From Runella salmonicolor (GTDB lineage Bacteria; Bacteroidota; Bacteroidia; Cytophagales; Spirosomataceae), in contig NZ_JAMZEL010000007.1 of NCBI RefSeq assembly GCF_024158025.1, forward strand, positions 124,001 to 188,000: DNA of 64,000 nucleotides, written 5' to 3'. Both the position numbers and the translations under genes were made by a program. The notes under the pieces were generated by a model. It worked only from the letters and a program-made list of their open reading frames with translations, did not search any database and was not told where the DNA came from. Below, piece after piece: positions 17,257-25,674 of the stretch; position 1 is the first letter of the stretch; every line of letters starts with the position of its first letter.

Positions 17257-18447
17257 TTGAAAAATTTACGAAGCAAATATTTTTGGTTTTTAACGCTGAC
17301 CATCCTCGGTTATGGGCTGTTTGAATACTACCGCCCCAAACCGATTGACTGGACGCCGTCTTACTCCGACAAGGATAAAATACCGTTTGGCACCAAAGCG
17401 CTGGTTGAGTTATTGCCGGATATCTTCGGTAGTCAAGCAGTAGAGTCATTGCGGCTGCCAATTTATAATCACCTGACTGAAAGCAAATTGCCTACCAAAA
17501 GCAATTATATTTTTGTCTGTCAAAATTTTGATATTGATAAAAATGACCGCACTCAACTCCTCAATTACGTAAAAAAGGGGAACAACGTCTTTATTTCGGC
17601 ATACGATTTTTCGGACACATTGCTCAAAACCCTCAATGTGCGGGCCACGCTCAAAGCGCCTTCGCTCCGCGATACAGCATTGGTCATGAACTTTGTCAAT
17701 CCAACCTTCAGAAAACCCAAAGGTTACGTTTTTCCGCAGGATGACGGGCGGAATTATTTTTTGGTAAAAAGATCTGAAAATGTGACGGTTTTGGCCCAAA
17801 ATGCGCGTAATGAGCCCATTTTTCTGAAGGTATGCTACGGAAAAGGTCATTTTTATCTGCATAATTTGCCTTTGGCTTTGACCAATTATTACGCGTTGGA
17901 TTCTGCTACGTCAGACTTTGCTTTTAAGAGCCTTTCGTATTTACCCGTTCAGCCCACGTATTGGGATGAATACCTGAAACAGGGTCGATTTGGCGAAAAT
18001 GAGCAGTCTATTTTTCGATTTGTGATGACGCAGCCACCGCTAAAATGGGCCTATTATATGATTCTTTTCGGGCTATTTGTGTTTGCCATTTTTGCGGGGA
18101 AACGCACCCAACGCATCATTCCCGTGATGGAAGTGCCTAAAAATACCTCCCTCGAATTTGTGCAAACCATCGGAAAAATGTATTTCCAACAGGCTGACCA
18201 CGCCAACATTGCTCAAAAGAAAATACAGCACTTGCTGCTCTATATTCGGGAGCGCTTTGGGCTGCGTACCAACGAATTAGACGAAGAATTTAAAGAAGCC
18301 TTATCCCAAAAAACAGGCTTTGCACGCCTAGAAATTGATTTATTATTTGGCGAAATAGCCCACGCGGAGCGCAGTGGCCGCCTTACTGAATATGCCTTAC
18401 TGAGCTTAAACCGAAGAATTGAAGATTTTTATCAAAAAACCAGATAA
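17257..18447 (+). CDS. DUF4350 domain protein
   Basis: A 396-residue protein. The reading frame begins with TTG at 17257 (MKNLRSKYFWFL). There is an N-terminal membrane helix (about 8-21), a large periplasmic domain of the DUF4350 type (DKIPFGTKALVELLPDIF near the start), a second helix (about 268-283) and a helical cytoplasmic end. Partners of this family bind the MoxR/DUF4129 set. It lies 30 bases after the DUF4129 gene and 17 bases before moxR, consistent with one operon. Confidence 0.82.
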   Translation: MKNLRSKYFWFLTLTILGYGLFEYYRPKPIDWTPSYSDKDKIPFGTKALVELLPDIFGSQAVESLRLPIYNHLTESKLPTKSNYIFVCQNFDIDKNDRTQLLNYVKKGNNVFISAYDFSDTLLKTLNVRATLKAPSLRDTALVMNFVNPTFRKPKGYVFPQDDGRNYFLVKRSENVTVLAQNARNEPIFLKVCYGKGHFYLHNLPLALTNYYALDSATSDFAFKSLSYLPVQPTYWDEYLKQGRFGENEQSIFRFVMTQPPLKWAYYMILFGLFVFAIFAGKRTQRIIPVMEVPKNTSLEFVQTIGKMYFQQADHANIAQKKIQHLLLYIRERFGLRTNELDEEFKEALSQKTGFARLEIDLLFGEIAHAERSGRLTEYALLSLNRRIEDFYQKTR

Positions 18448-18464
18448 CATCTACCCTCTCATTC

Positions 18465-19436
18465 ATGAATTTCGAATCACGCATTGACCTTCAGGACCTT
18501 AACGACGCTATTTCGGCCATAAAATCGGAAATCGGCAAAATCATTGTGGGCCAACACCACACCATCGAACTACTCCTAACCGCCATTTTGGCCGATGGAC
18601 ACGTCTTGGTAGAGGGAGTACCGGGAGTAGCCAAAACACTCACGGCGAAGCTATTGGCAAAAACCATCAACACCGATTTTAGTCGCATTCAGTTTACCCC
18701 CGATTTAATGCCGTCGGATGTTTTGGGAACGTCGATATTCAACCCCAAGCTCGCCAATTTTGAGTTTATGAAAGGGCCGATTTTTTCCAACCTCATTTTG
18801 GTCGATGAAATCAACCGCGCCCCCGCCAAAACCCAATCGGCCCTCTTTGAAGTGATGGAAGAACGGCAAGCCACCATCGACGGCAGTACTTACCCAATGA
18901 GTACACCGTTTATAGTAATTGCAACCCAAAATCCCGTTGAACACGAAGGCACGTACCGCTTGCCAGAAGCCCAACTAGACCGTTTTCTGTTTAAAATAGT
19001 CGTGGGTTACCCCACCGCCGAGCAGGAAGTAGAAGTGTTGCGTGGACATCATCAACGGAAGAGCATGACCGAAGCCATTGGAGAAATTACTGCTATTTTA
19101 CAGCCTCAACAATTAACGGAATTACGGGCAAAAACGCACCTAGTACACGTAGAAGATAAATTGTTGGAATACATTGCCCAAATTATTCTGCAAACACGCA
19201 ACAACAAATCGTTGTTTTTGGGGGCATCACCACGGGCTTCGGTGGCATTATTGAACAGCTCCAAAGCATTGGCCGCGATTAGAGGACGTGATTTTGTGAC
19301 GCCCGAAGACATTCAGGCACTTGCTCCCGCCGTACTTCGTCACCGCATTATTTTGATGCCCGAGCGCGAAATGGAAGGTGCCACCCCCGACGACGCCGTA
19401 GCTCAATTATTGCAAAAAGTAGAAGTACCGCGTTAG
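18465..19436 (+). CDS. MoxR family AAA+ ATPase
   Basis: A 323-residue cytosolic ATPase of the MoxR branch, thought to act as a chaperone that readies target proteins, often together with von Willebrand factor A proteins. Walker A is GVPGVAKTLTAK (about residues 47-58), Walker B is LILVDEINRAPAKTQSALFEVMEER, and sensor motifs include ATQNPVEHEGTYRLPEAQLDRF. Length and order are standard. Related operons usually continue with a DUF58 protein; here the operon ends at a strong hairpin and no DUF58 gene follows. Confidence 0.93.
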   Translation: MNFESRIDLQDLNDAISAIKSEIGKIIVGQHHTIELLLTAILADGHVLVEGVPGVAKTLTAKLLAKTINTDFSRIQFTPDLMPSDVLGTSIFNPKLANFEFMKGPIFSNLILVDEINRAPAKTQSALFEVMEERQATIDGSTYPMSTPFIVIATQNPVEHEGTYRLPEAQLDRFLFKIVVGYPTAEQEVEVLRGHHQRKSMTEAIGEITAILQPQQLTELRAKTHLVHVEDKLLEYIAQIILQTRNNKSLFLGASPRASVALLNSSKALAAIRGRDFVTPEDIQALAPAVLRHRIILMPEREMEGATPDDAVAQLLQKVEVPR

Positions 19437-19452
19437 TCCATTGCCCATATAA

Positions 19453-19510
19453 TACCAATCGCCTGCTTTCCGAATTAAACATTCTGGAAAGCAGGCGATT
19501 GGTAATTTTT
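19453..19510 (+). terminator. Very long perfect inverted repeat, terminator of the moxR operon
   Basis: Perfect 19-base arms (19453-19471 and 19486-19504) with a 14-base loop, followed by ATTTTTT. The minus-strand gene ends at 19524, so the hairpin lies between two convergent genes. A stem this long and perfect is unusual for a simple terminator and may also be a mobile or dispersed palindrome. Confidence 0.75.
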
Positions 19511-19523
19511 TCTTATAAACTCG

Positions 19524-20000
19524 CTAGAGTACTTTTTTAACCATTTCCTCAGCCTTAGCTAAATCAGCTTTGATTTTCTCGATATTGGTTTTTGATTCTT
19601 TTTGCACCTCAAGCATTTGCTCCGCCGTCAAATCTGGCGCTGGCTTATGCTCATGCTCTTCTCCGTCGTGGTGCTCGTGAGGCAATCCTGGCACTTCTAC
19701 CACGCTTTCTTCCCAAGCGGCAAATGAGCCCGCTACCGCATCCAACGCCGCTACGGTAGAATCTAAACTTGCAATAGCTGCCGCATCGGTCAGCGTTTTT
19801 TTCTTTTCACTTAACACTATCTTCAACGAATCTATGCCTTCGATTTGTTGATGAATAGATTCTTCAATTTCCATTGCTTCCAGATGGACCTTGCCCGCTT
19901 CTTCCATTTTAGGGTCTTTTTTGTCACCGCAAGCAGAAAATAAATACACACCGAAAAGCATACCGCCAACGGTAAGTAAAGAATAAACGTGTTTTGTCAT
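19524..20000 (-). CDS. Lipoprotein with His/Glu-rich segment
   Basis: A 158-residue lipoprotein with a lipobox (LFSAC, Cys at about residue 24). The mature protein is predicted to be mostly helical and coiled, with a metal-binding-like stretch PHEHHDGEEHEHK (about residues 107-119). No named family is recognised. It starts 18 bases after the MerT-like membrane protein gene on the same strand, so the two are probably co-transcribed. The pairing suggests a periplasmic metal sponge or sensor, which is inference. Confidence 0.7.
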   Translation of the reverse strand: MTKHVYSLLTVGGMLFGVYLFSACGDKKDPKMEEAGKVHLEAMEIEESIHQQIEGIDSLKIVLSEKKKTLTDAAAIASLDSTVAALDAVAGSFAAWEESVVEVPGLPHEHHDGEEHEHKPAPDLTAEQMLEVQKESKTNIEKIKADLAKAEEMVKKVL

Positions 20001-20018
20001 GGTAAAAAGTAGCGTTGG

Positions 20019-20576
20019 TTAGTCAATCATTGAAACTTGGTATCCCTGCTTTCTGAGAGTCGCCAAAATGGCTTCATCGGACGTTTTTCCTGCATAATAA
20101 CGCACCGAAACCACCTCGTCATTCAGCTTGATTTGCGAAGGTACGACGCCTTCTACGGATTGAAGCGTATTATTTAACTTTTCTACCGATTTTAGCGGCG
20201 TTTTAAGTTCAAATTGAGCAACCCTTGTTGAGCGAATCCGCTCAAACTGCGCTTGCGCCAACTGACCTTCTTCGGCCTGAAAATACCGATGAGGAATCAG
20301 ATTCAACACTACTGTAAGGCCTACCGCACCCCAAAACACTCTTTTCTCAAACAAACCAGCCTGATGAGAAGGGCGTAAGTATAAATCATAAAAAGACCAC
20401 GCCAATGCTGCTAATTGCAACGCAATCAACGGAGTACGATACTCTGCCAACCAGCCGATAGATGCCCCGTTAAACAAAACGACCACCAACGGTACCCAGC
20501 AGCACAACAGGTGTACAAGCCCTGTTAAACCCACATTTAATGTTATCGAAATAATTCTTGCCATGACTATTTGCAA
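20019..20576 (-). CDS. MerT-like membrane protein fused to an HMA-like domain
   Basis: A 185-residue protein. The first 105 residues hold three hydrophobic segments; the first contains a Cys pair, HLLCCWVPLVVVL, as in mercury/metal transporters of the MerT type. The last 70 residues (FELKTPLKSVEKLNNTLQS to YQVSMID) have the beta-alpha-beta pattern of a heavy-metal-associated domain but lack the usual C-x-x-C. Alternative starts are 20576 and 20564. The neighbour is a His-rich lipoprotein. Role in metal import or export is inferred; the missing Cys pair makes the soluble domain atypical. Confidence 0.6.
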   Translation of the reverse strand: MQIVMARIISITLNVGLTGLVHLLCCWVPLVVVLFNGASIGWLAEYRTPLIALQLAALAWSFYDLYLRPSHQAGLFEKRVFWGAVGLTVVLNLIPHRYFQAEEGQLAQAQFERIRSTRVAQFELKTPLKSVEKLNNTLQSVEGVVPSQIKLNDEVVSVRYYAGKTSDEAILATLRKQGYQVSMID

Positions 20577-20673
20577 CTATATTGCAAAAGTACGAACAAA
20601 AAACCATCATTAAAAAGTTTAGCTTAACTGCTTTTTTTATAAAAATAATTTTCACCGTCAACAATCAGATTTT

Positions 20674-21864
20674 ATGCAAAGGATTGCCATGCTTGGTTCG
20701 GGCTTTATCGGACGTTTTTATGCAGAGTCTATCCACGGTCAGCGCGGCCGTGACCGCGTGGTGGCTATTTATGCGCGCCGCGAAGAAAGCGCCAAAAAAT
20801 TTGCCGATGATTACGGCTGTACGTTTTGGTCGACCGACATGGAAGAAGTAATCGCGCACCCCGACGTCACCATGGTTTGCGTAGCGCTCCCCAACAACCT
20901 CCACGAAGCCGCCGTCATGCTTTGCGTAAAACATAAAAAGGCGGTGGTCAGTACCAAACCTTTGGGCAGAAACGGAGCCGAAGCCCTGCGCATGATGCAG
21001 GCCATTGAAGGCGCGGGCATATTCGGCGGGTATCTGGAAGATTTGTGTTACACTCCTAAATTCCTAAAATCCAAGCAGATGGTAGATAACGGTGCCTTGG
21101 GGCGGATTCTGTGGGCCAAGTCAAGAGAAACCCACCCTGGCCCTCACAGCAACTGGTTTTGGGACAAAGAACAGGCAGGCGGTGGCTGTATCCTTGATTT
21201 GGGCTGCCATTGCATCGAAATTGCCCGCAATTTTATCGGCAAAGACATCAAGCCCGTAGAAGTGATGTGCTGGGCCGCCACGCAGGTAAAACCCATTGAG
21301 GCCGAAGACCACGCCATTGCGTTGGTCAAATACGAAAACGGGGCCATCGGTCAATTTGAAGTAAGCTGGACGTTTCGCGGCGGCATGGACCTGCGCGACG
21401 AAGTCATGGGAACGGAGGGCACTATATGGATGAATAATTTTCTGCGTACTGGCTTTGAAGTATTCACGACGGGCAAAGGCGGCGACTACGTGGCCGAGAA
21501 AGCCGAAAGCAATACGGGCTGGCTTTTTCCAGTAGGCGATGAGGTCAACGAACTTGGCTACAACCACATGTTTACAGATATGTTTCGGTCGGTCGAGGAA
21601 GGCACCCAGCCTGCCGAGACCTTTTACGATGGCTACGTGGTCAACGCCATCATAGATGCCGCCTACAAATCGGCCCAAACCAAACTCTGGGAGCCTGTCG
21701 ATTTACCCGTTTGGCGCGGTCAAGAAGGGTTGACGCCCGTTTCAACGCTGATTGACTACGATGCCGATTATTATTTAATTAAGGAAGAAGTCACGCACGA
21801 CGGCCGTCACAAAGTAATTTTGAAAGACAAAAAGACCAACGAAATCATCGAACGGGATTTGTAG
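20674..21864 (+). CDS. Gfo/Idh/MocA family oxidoreductase
   Basis: A 396-residue NAD(P)-dependent oxidoreductase acting on a sugar or inositol-like substrate. The N-terminal Rossmann fold has MLGSGFIGRFYAE; the usual E-K-P is TKPLGRNG; the C-terminal domain carries the catalytic-site motif GGCILDLGCHCIE, with His in place for catalysis. No signal peptide is present, unlike many secreted members in Bacteroidota. It is divergent from the MerT-like gene (97-base gap) and monocistronic. Substrate is unknown. Confidence 0.9.
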   Translation: MQRIAMLGSGFIGRFYAESIHGQRGRDRVVAIYARREESAKKFADDYGCTFWSTDMEEVIAHPDVTMVCVALPNNLHEAAVMLCVKHKKAVVSTKPLGRNGAEALRMMQAIEGAGIFGGYLEDLCYTPKFLKSKQMVDNGALGRILWAKSRETHPGPHSNWFWDKEQAGGGCILDLGCHCIEIARNFIGKDIKPVEVMCWAATQVKPIEAEDHAIALVKYENGAIGQFEVSWTFRGGMDLRDEVMGTEGTIWMNNFLRTGFEVFTTGKGGDYVAEKAESNTGWLFPVGDEVNELGYNHMFTDMFRSVEEGTQPAETFYDGYVVNAIIDAAYKSAQTKLWEPVDLPVWRGQEGLTPVSTLIDYDADYYLIKEEVTHDGRHKVILKDKKTNEIIERDL

Positions 21865-21866
21865 GA

Positions 21867-21901
21867 AATAAAAACGGGGAGCTCTTGGCAGAGTTCCCCG
21901 T
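21867..21901 (-). terminator. Terminator of the cold-shock gene, shared with the convergent oxidoreductase gene
   Basis: Arms ACGGGGAGCTCT (21874-21885) and AGAGTTCCCCGT (21890-21901) pair with one mismatch around a 4-base loop. On the minus strand the stem is followed by TTTTTATTT, a good poly-U; on the plus strand there is no T run. Confidence 0.75.
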
Positions 21902-21923
21902 ACCGTTCTTGGGTAAAGAAAAA

Positions 21924-22118
21924 TCAAATTTTCTTCACTTTAGTAGCGTTCAAGCCTTTTTTACCATCAACGATTTCGTACTCTACTCGGTCTTTTTCAC
22001 GGATAACTACCCCGCCTAAGCCCGTTACGTGTACAAAAATTTCTTTTTGAGATTCATCGTCCACAATAAAACCATACCCTCTGGCTTCATTGAAAAACTT
22101 TACTGTTCCTGTTTGCAT
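21924..22118 (-). CDS. Cold shock domain protein
   Basis: A 64-residue single cold-shock domain that binds single-stranded nucleic acid. The frame extends upstream to 22160, but the family begins at MQTGTVKFF, so 22118 is taken as the start. RNP1 is GYGFIVDD (canonical K-G-F-G-F-I replaced by RGYGFI) and RNP2 is IFVHVTGL. Two candidate promoters on the minus strand predict a leader of about 70 or about 185 bases, fitting the leader-dependent control usual for csp genes. Confidence 0.93.
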   Translation of the reverse strand: MQTGTVKFFNEARGYGFIVDDESQKEIFVHVTGLGGVVIREKDRVEYEIVDGKKGLNATKVKKI

Positions 22119-22194
22119 TTTACTACAATAATTAAAATAATGAAAGAAATAATTAAACAAACAGCCGCCAATCTCCTCATTTTCAGCGGATTTA

Positions 22195-22227
22195 CAAAGA
22201 TATTGACAAAACTAATCATTGAGCAAA
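22195..22227 (-). promoter_or_regulatory. Promoter of the cold-shock gene
   Basis: Read on the minus strand, TTTG (22224-22227) and TATCTTTG (22195-22202) are 21 bases apart, matching the Bacteroidota consensus. Predicted start near 22188 gives a leader of about 70 bases. A second consensus pair further upstream (TTG 22337-22339, TAAATTTG 22310-22317) would give a leader of about 185 bases. Confidence 0.6.
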
Positions 22228-22332
22228 AGGCTTGAACGCTCAAAATTAGGCACTTGCCAAGACTTACTTTGTCTTGCGATGAGAATGAAGTTTTTAAGCA
22301 GAGCTCAAACAAATTTATAAAATATTTGTTAC

Positions 22333-22397
22333 AAGTCAAGTTCGGAGACATCTGTTATTCAGATGCTTGACTTTATAGAATAGATTTGTTACCTTCG
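22333..22397 (+). promoter_or_regulatory. Promoter of the PspC-like gene overlapped by a nested inverted repeat
   Basis: TTG (22367-22369) and TACCTTCG (22390-22397) are 20 bases apart and lie 22 bases before the ATG at 22419. The -33 element lies in the right arm of an inverted repeat: outer arms AAGTCAAG (22333-22340) and CTTGACTT (22366-22373), inner arms CATCTG (22349-22354) and CAGATG (22360-22365). The position suggests an operator for a DNA-binding regulator; the regulator is not identified. Confidence 0.45.
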
Positions 22398-22418
22398 TTT
22401 TCAAACATAAAAAACGCG

Positions 22419-22640
22419 ATGAATCGTTTCCGGTATTTTGTTGAGAACCACGTTTTTGGCGTTTGTACTCGCTTGGGAGAAATCTTTAATATCTCGGCAA
22501 GCAGTATTCGGCTTTATTTTATTTACGCCAGCTTTTTAACCTTTGGTTCCCCCATCATTGTCTACTTGGTGATGGCATTTTGGATGGAGATTGGCAAGCA
22601 CCTCCGTCGACACAATAACCCTACTATTTGGGAATTATAA
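22419..22640 (+). CDS. Small PspC domain membrane protein
   Basis: A 73-residue protein with one PspC-like domain. The frame is open from 22386, but MNRFRYFVENHVFGV at 22419 is the likelier start. VFGVCTRLGEIFNISASSIRL matches the PspC core that places a single helix (about residues 34-57, LYFIYASFLTFGSPIIVYL) in the inner membrane. PspC proteins respond to membrane stress. It stands alone, convergent with udk 27 bases away. Confidence 0.8.
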   Translation: MNRFRYFVENHVFGVCTRLGEIFNISASSIRLYFIYASFLTFGSPIIVYLVMAFWMEIGKHLRRHNNPTIWEL

Positions 22641-22667
22641 GGCCCGCCAACTCCTTTTGAGCCGCCG

Positions 22668-23288
22668 CTAAAGCTCAATTTTACTTTTCAAAAATGCTTT
22701 TACTACTTCCAGACCGCGATGAAAATGTCGGTTATTAGGAATGATTATGTCGGCGTCAGCCTTTGAGGGTTTGATAAACTGCTCGTAGGTTGGAAATACA
22801 TGATTTTCCCAACGGTACAGCACATCCGTCAAATCGTAGCCACGCTCCACTTGGTCGCGGATAATACGACGTTTGAGTTTGATGTGCTCTTTGGCGTCAA
22901 TGAAGATTTTTAAATCCAACAGCTCCGCGATTTCCTTGAAGTAAAACACAAAAATCCCTTCTACCACAATGATGGGCGTAGGTCTAAAGGTAAGCATCTG
23001 CGGAATAATGGCGGGATTGTTGAAGGTATATTCCAACTGCTCCACGGTCTTGCCCTCCCGAAGGTCGATGATGTGCTCGGCGTACTTGCGGTGGTTGATA
23101 GCGGAGGGTAAGTCGAAATTATGTACCCCGTTTTCGTCGACTGGCACTTCATTACGAGAACGGTAATAATGGTCTTGCGAAATCAGGCAGATTTCATCTT
23201 CGCCAAAAGCGCCCATCAGGCTGTTAAGAAAATAGGTCTTTCCCGATGCACTCCCGCCCGTGATTCCGACGATAAAAGGTTTTTTCAT
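22668..23288 (-). CDS. udk: Uridine kinase
   Basis: A 206-residue cytosolic enzyme that phosphorylates uridine and cytidine in pyrimidine salvage. The P-loop is GITGGSASGKT (residues 8-18); SQDHYYR follows, and the substrate-binding stretch FDLPSAINHRKYAEHI and the Walker B-like IIVVEGIFVF are typical. The lid segment KLKRRIIRDQVERGY is present. Standard length. It is divergent from cysS. Confidence 0.93.
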   Translation of the reverse strand: MKKPFIVGITGGSASGKTYFLNSLMGAFGEDEICLISQDHYYRSRNEVPVDENGVHNFDLPSAINHRKYAEHIIDLREGKTVEQLEYTFNNPAIIPQMLTFRPTPIIVVEGIFVFYFKEIAELLDLKIFIDAKEHIKLKRRIIRDQVERGYDLTDVLYRWENHVFPTYEQFIKPSKADADIIIPNNRHFHRGLEVVKAFLKSKIEL

Positions 23289-23338
23289 GCGGTAAAGTTA
23301 CGTTGCCCCGTCTAAATACCGAACTTCTGGCACCGAAA

Positions 23339-23372
23339 TTGTAAAAGAACCCGCAACAAATTGTTAGTTTTG
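23339..23372 (+). promoter_or_regulatory. Candidate promoter of cysS
   Basis: TAGTTTTG at 23365-23372 fits the -7 consensus; TTG at 23339-23341 is 23 bases upstream, slightly longer than ideal. The leader to the cysS ATG at 23496 would be about 115 bases, long enough for leader control, although no anti-terminator structure is evident to me. Confidence 0.35.
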
Positions 23373-23495
23373 CGTTTAAATTACATTTTCTCCTGCTATG
23401 TTTTTGAAAAATTTTCGGGTTGACCTCTTTCGATGTTGCTGATACTGCGTTTCAGGAAATCAATTTCATAAACGAGTATTTAGTATTCTCTTATC

Positions 23496-25031
23496 ATGAC
23501 ACAACCACTCAAAATCTATAATTCTCTCACCCGCCAAAAAGAACTTTTTCAACCCCTTAGCCCTCCTCACGTAGGGCTATATGTATGCGGGCCAACGGTT
23601 TATAATTACGTACACTTGGGCAATGTTCGTACGTTTCTGACTTTCGATATTCTTTTTCGCTACCTGACGCACATTGGTTACAAGGTCCGTTATGTGCGCA
23701 ATATCACGGATGTAGGCCACCTTGTTGGCGATGGCGACGAAGGTGAAGATAAAATCGGACGGATGGCCAAACTAGAAAAGCTGGAGCCGATGGAAATTGT
23801 GCAGCGCTACACCAACGATTTTCATCAGGTGCTGGAGCAACTTAATTTTCGCACGCCCAGCATTGAGCCCACCGCTACTGGACATTTGATTGAACAGATA
23901 GAAGCTGTCAAAGACCTGATTGACAAGGGACTGGCTTATGAATCCAATGGCTCGGTTTATTTTGACATCAATCAATACAACGCAAACGGCAATAATTACG
24001 GCAAACTATCAGGCCGGGTATTGGAAGACCTGTTGACCGAGACTCGCGAGTTAGAGGGTACTTCGGAGAAGCGAAATCCGCTGGATTTTGCCATTTGGAA
24101 GAAAGCAGCCCCCGAGCACATCATGCAGTGGGAATCGCCATGGGGCAAAGGTTTTCCAGGTTGGCACTTAGAATGTACTTGCATGAGTACCAAATACTTA
24201 GGAAAACAATTTGATATTCACGGCGGTGGCATGGACTTAAAATTCCCTCACCATGAATGCGAAATTGCGCAGGGAACAGGATTGAACGGAACGGAGCCCG
24301 TACGCTATTGGATGCATTCCAATATGTTGACGGTCAACGGACAAAAAATGTCAAAATCATTAGGCAATTCATTTTTACCCGTCGAGTTGTTTTCTGGCAA
24401 TCATCCGTTGCTTGAACAGGCCTACAGCCCCATGACGTCTCGATTCTTTATGCTCCAGAGTCAATACCGAAGCACGCTTGATTTCTCAAACGATGCACTG
24501 AAAGGGTCTCAAAAAGCGTACAAACGAATCATCAATGGACTGAAAGCCATTAAAGCATTGACCTACATCCCCGCGGAAGTCGAAAGTTCGTCCAATGAAG
24601 CAGGCTTGAAGGTTTCAACCCCTGGTGTTACGATTGATGAAAAGAAAGTAGCCGACATTCAAAAAACCGTGCAGGCGTTTTATGATGCCATGAACGACGA
24701 CCTCAACACCGCCGTTGCGATTGCGCAGTTGTTTAACCTCTTAAAATACGTCAACATGATTTACCTCAACCAGTTAAATCCTGCGGCGTTGGGGGAAGAG
24801 GGATTTGCCTTGTTGAAAGAAAAATACATCACCTTTACCGAAGAAATTCTAGGTCTGAAGGAAGAAACAACGGAAAGCAATGCCGTATTGAGCGGAATGC
24901 TTGATTTATATCGCGAATACAAGTCGGCCCAGCAATACGACAAAGTTGACCAAATTCGTTCTTATTTTAAGGCGCAAAATTTAGTTATTCGGGACATGAA
25001 ACACCGGATTGACTGGGCGTACGAAGAATAA
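23496..25031 (+). CDS. cysS: Cysteine--tRNA ligase
   Basis: A 511-residue class I synthetase that charges tRNA-Cys. It has the Zn-binding Cys in YVCGPTVYNYVHLGN, where HLGN is the HIGH motif; GWHLECTCMS and FPHHECEIAQ supply the other zinc ligands; the KMSKS loop is GQKMSKSLGNS. The C-terminal anticodon-binding domain follows. The last 18 codons overlap an alternative upstream frame of the next gene, but the accepted start of that gene lies 46 bases after the stop. Confidence 0.97.
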   Translation: MTQPLKIYNSLTRQKELFQPLSPPHVGLYVCGPTVYNYVHLGNVRTFLTFDILFRYLTHIGYKVRYVRNITDVGHLVGDGDEGEDKIGRMAKLEKLEPMEIVQRYTNDFHQVLEQLNFRTPSIEPTATGHLIEQIEAVKDLIDKGLAYESNGSVYFDINQYNANGNNYGKLSGRVLEDLLTETRELEGTSEKRNPLDFAIWKKAAPEHIMQWESPWGKGFPGWHLECTCMSTKYLGKQFDIHGGGMDLKFPHHECEIAQGTGLNGTEPVRYWMHSNMLTVNGQKMSKSLGNSFLPVELFSGNHPLLEQAYSPMTSRFFMLQSQYRSTLDFSNDALKGSQKAYKRIINGLKAIKALTYIPAEVESSSNEAGLKVSTPGVTIDEKKVADIQKTVQAFYDAMNDDLNTAVAIAQLFNLLKYVNMIYLNQLNPAALGEEGFALLKEKYITFTEEILGLKEETTESNAVLSGMLDLYREYKSAQQYDKVDQIRSYFKAQNLVIRDMKHRIDWAYEE

Positions 25032-25077
25032 TTTCAACCAACCCGATATTCATTGCATTATTTCATCAAGGTACTTT

Positions 25078-25620
25078 ATGGAGAAGCGTCGTTCATACAT
25101 AAGTTATATTTTATTGGCAGTTTTTGTGCTAGCGGGGGCTTTGTATCTTTTAAGACCCTTGCTGGTTTCCAACAGCAGCGCCTCGGTTTCGGCCGAAACT
25201 GAGGCGCCCGCTTCTTCGTCGGCGGCACCCGCAGCCCCCGCGAGCGGCATTACAAAAGAGGGTGAAGTAACGTTTTTAAAAGGCGGCAAAACCTTTCGGA
25301 AGATTGACGTTGAAATCGCCGAAAACGACGCCGATCGCCAAAAAGGCCTGATGTTCCGGCCCTATCTTTCCGATTCGGTGGGAATGCTGTTTGTTTTTGA
25401 AGAACCAACTCCGCAAAGTTTTTGGATGAAAAATACCATGATTTCGTTGGACATCATCTACGTTGACCAAAACAAAAAAATTGTTTCTATCCAGAAAAAA
25501 GCCAAACCCTATTCCGAAGAAAGCCTCCCCTCCTTTGGTGACGCACAATACGTGGTAGAAGTAAACGGCGGTTACTGTGATAAATACGGCATTCAGGTAG
25601 GCGACACAATCGTTTTTTAA
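25078..25620 (+). CDS. DUF192 family protein, membrane-anchored
   Basis: A 180-residue protein with an N-terminal membrane segment (about residues 8-24) and a Ser/Ala/Pro-rich linker with repeated A-S-S-A-A-P-type units. The DUF192 domain (residues about 65-180) shows ENDADRQKGLMFRPYL, then GMLFVF, then FWMKNTMISLDIIYVDQN and VVEVNGGYCDKYGIQVGD, all family hallmarks. A start is possible at 25009 inside cysS, but 25078 gives a proper anchor. Function of the domain is unknown. Confidence 0.88.
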   Translation: MEKRRSYISYILLAVFVLAGALYLLRPLLVSNSSASVSAETEAPASSSAAPAAPASGITKEGEVTFLKGGKTFRKIDVEIAENDADRQKGLMFRPYLSDSVGMLFVFEEPTPQSFWMKNTMISLDIIYVDQNKKIVSIQKKAKPYSEESLPSFGDAQYVVEVNGGYCDKYGIQVGDTIVF

Positions 25621-25674
25621 GGCTTCTTTCATTTTGGAACAATAGTTGTAAAGGATTAAGAAAAAGAACCTTAC

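Noticed and set aside
22100..22351. A minus-strand frame of 83 codons upstream of the cold-shock gene
   Set aside because: It covers the leader and promoter elements of the cold-shock gene and ends inside it in another frame; no homology recognised.
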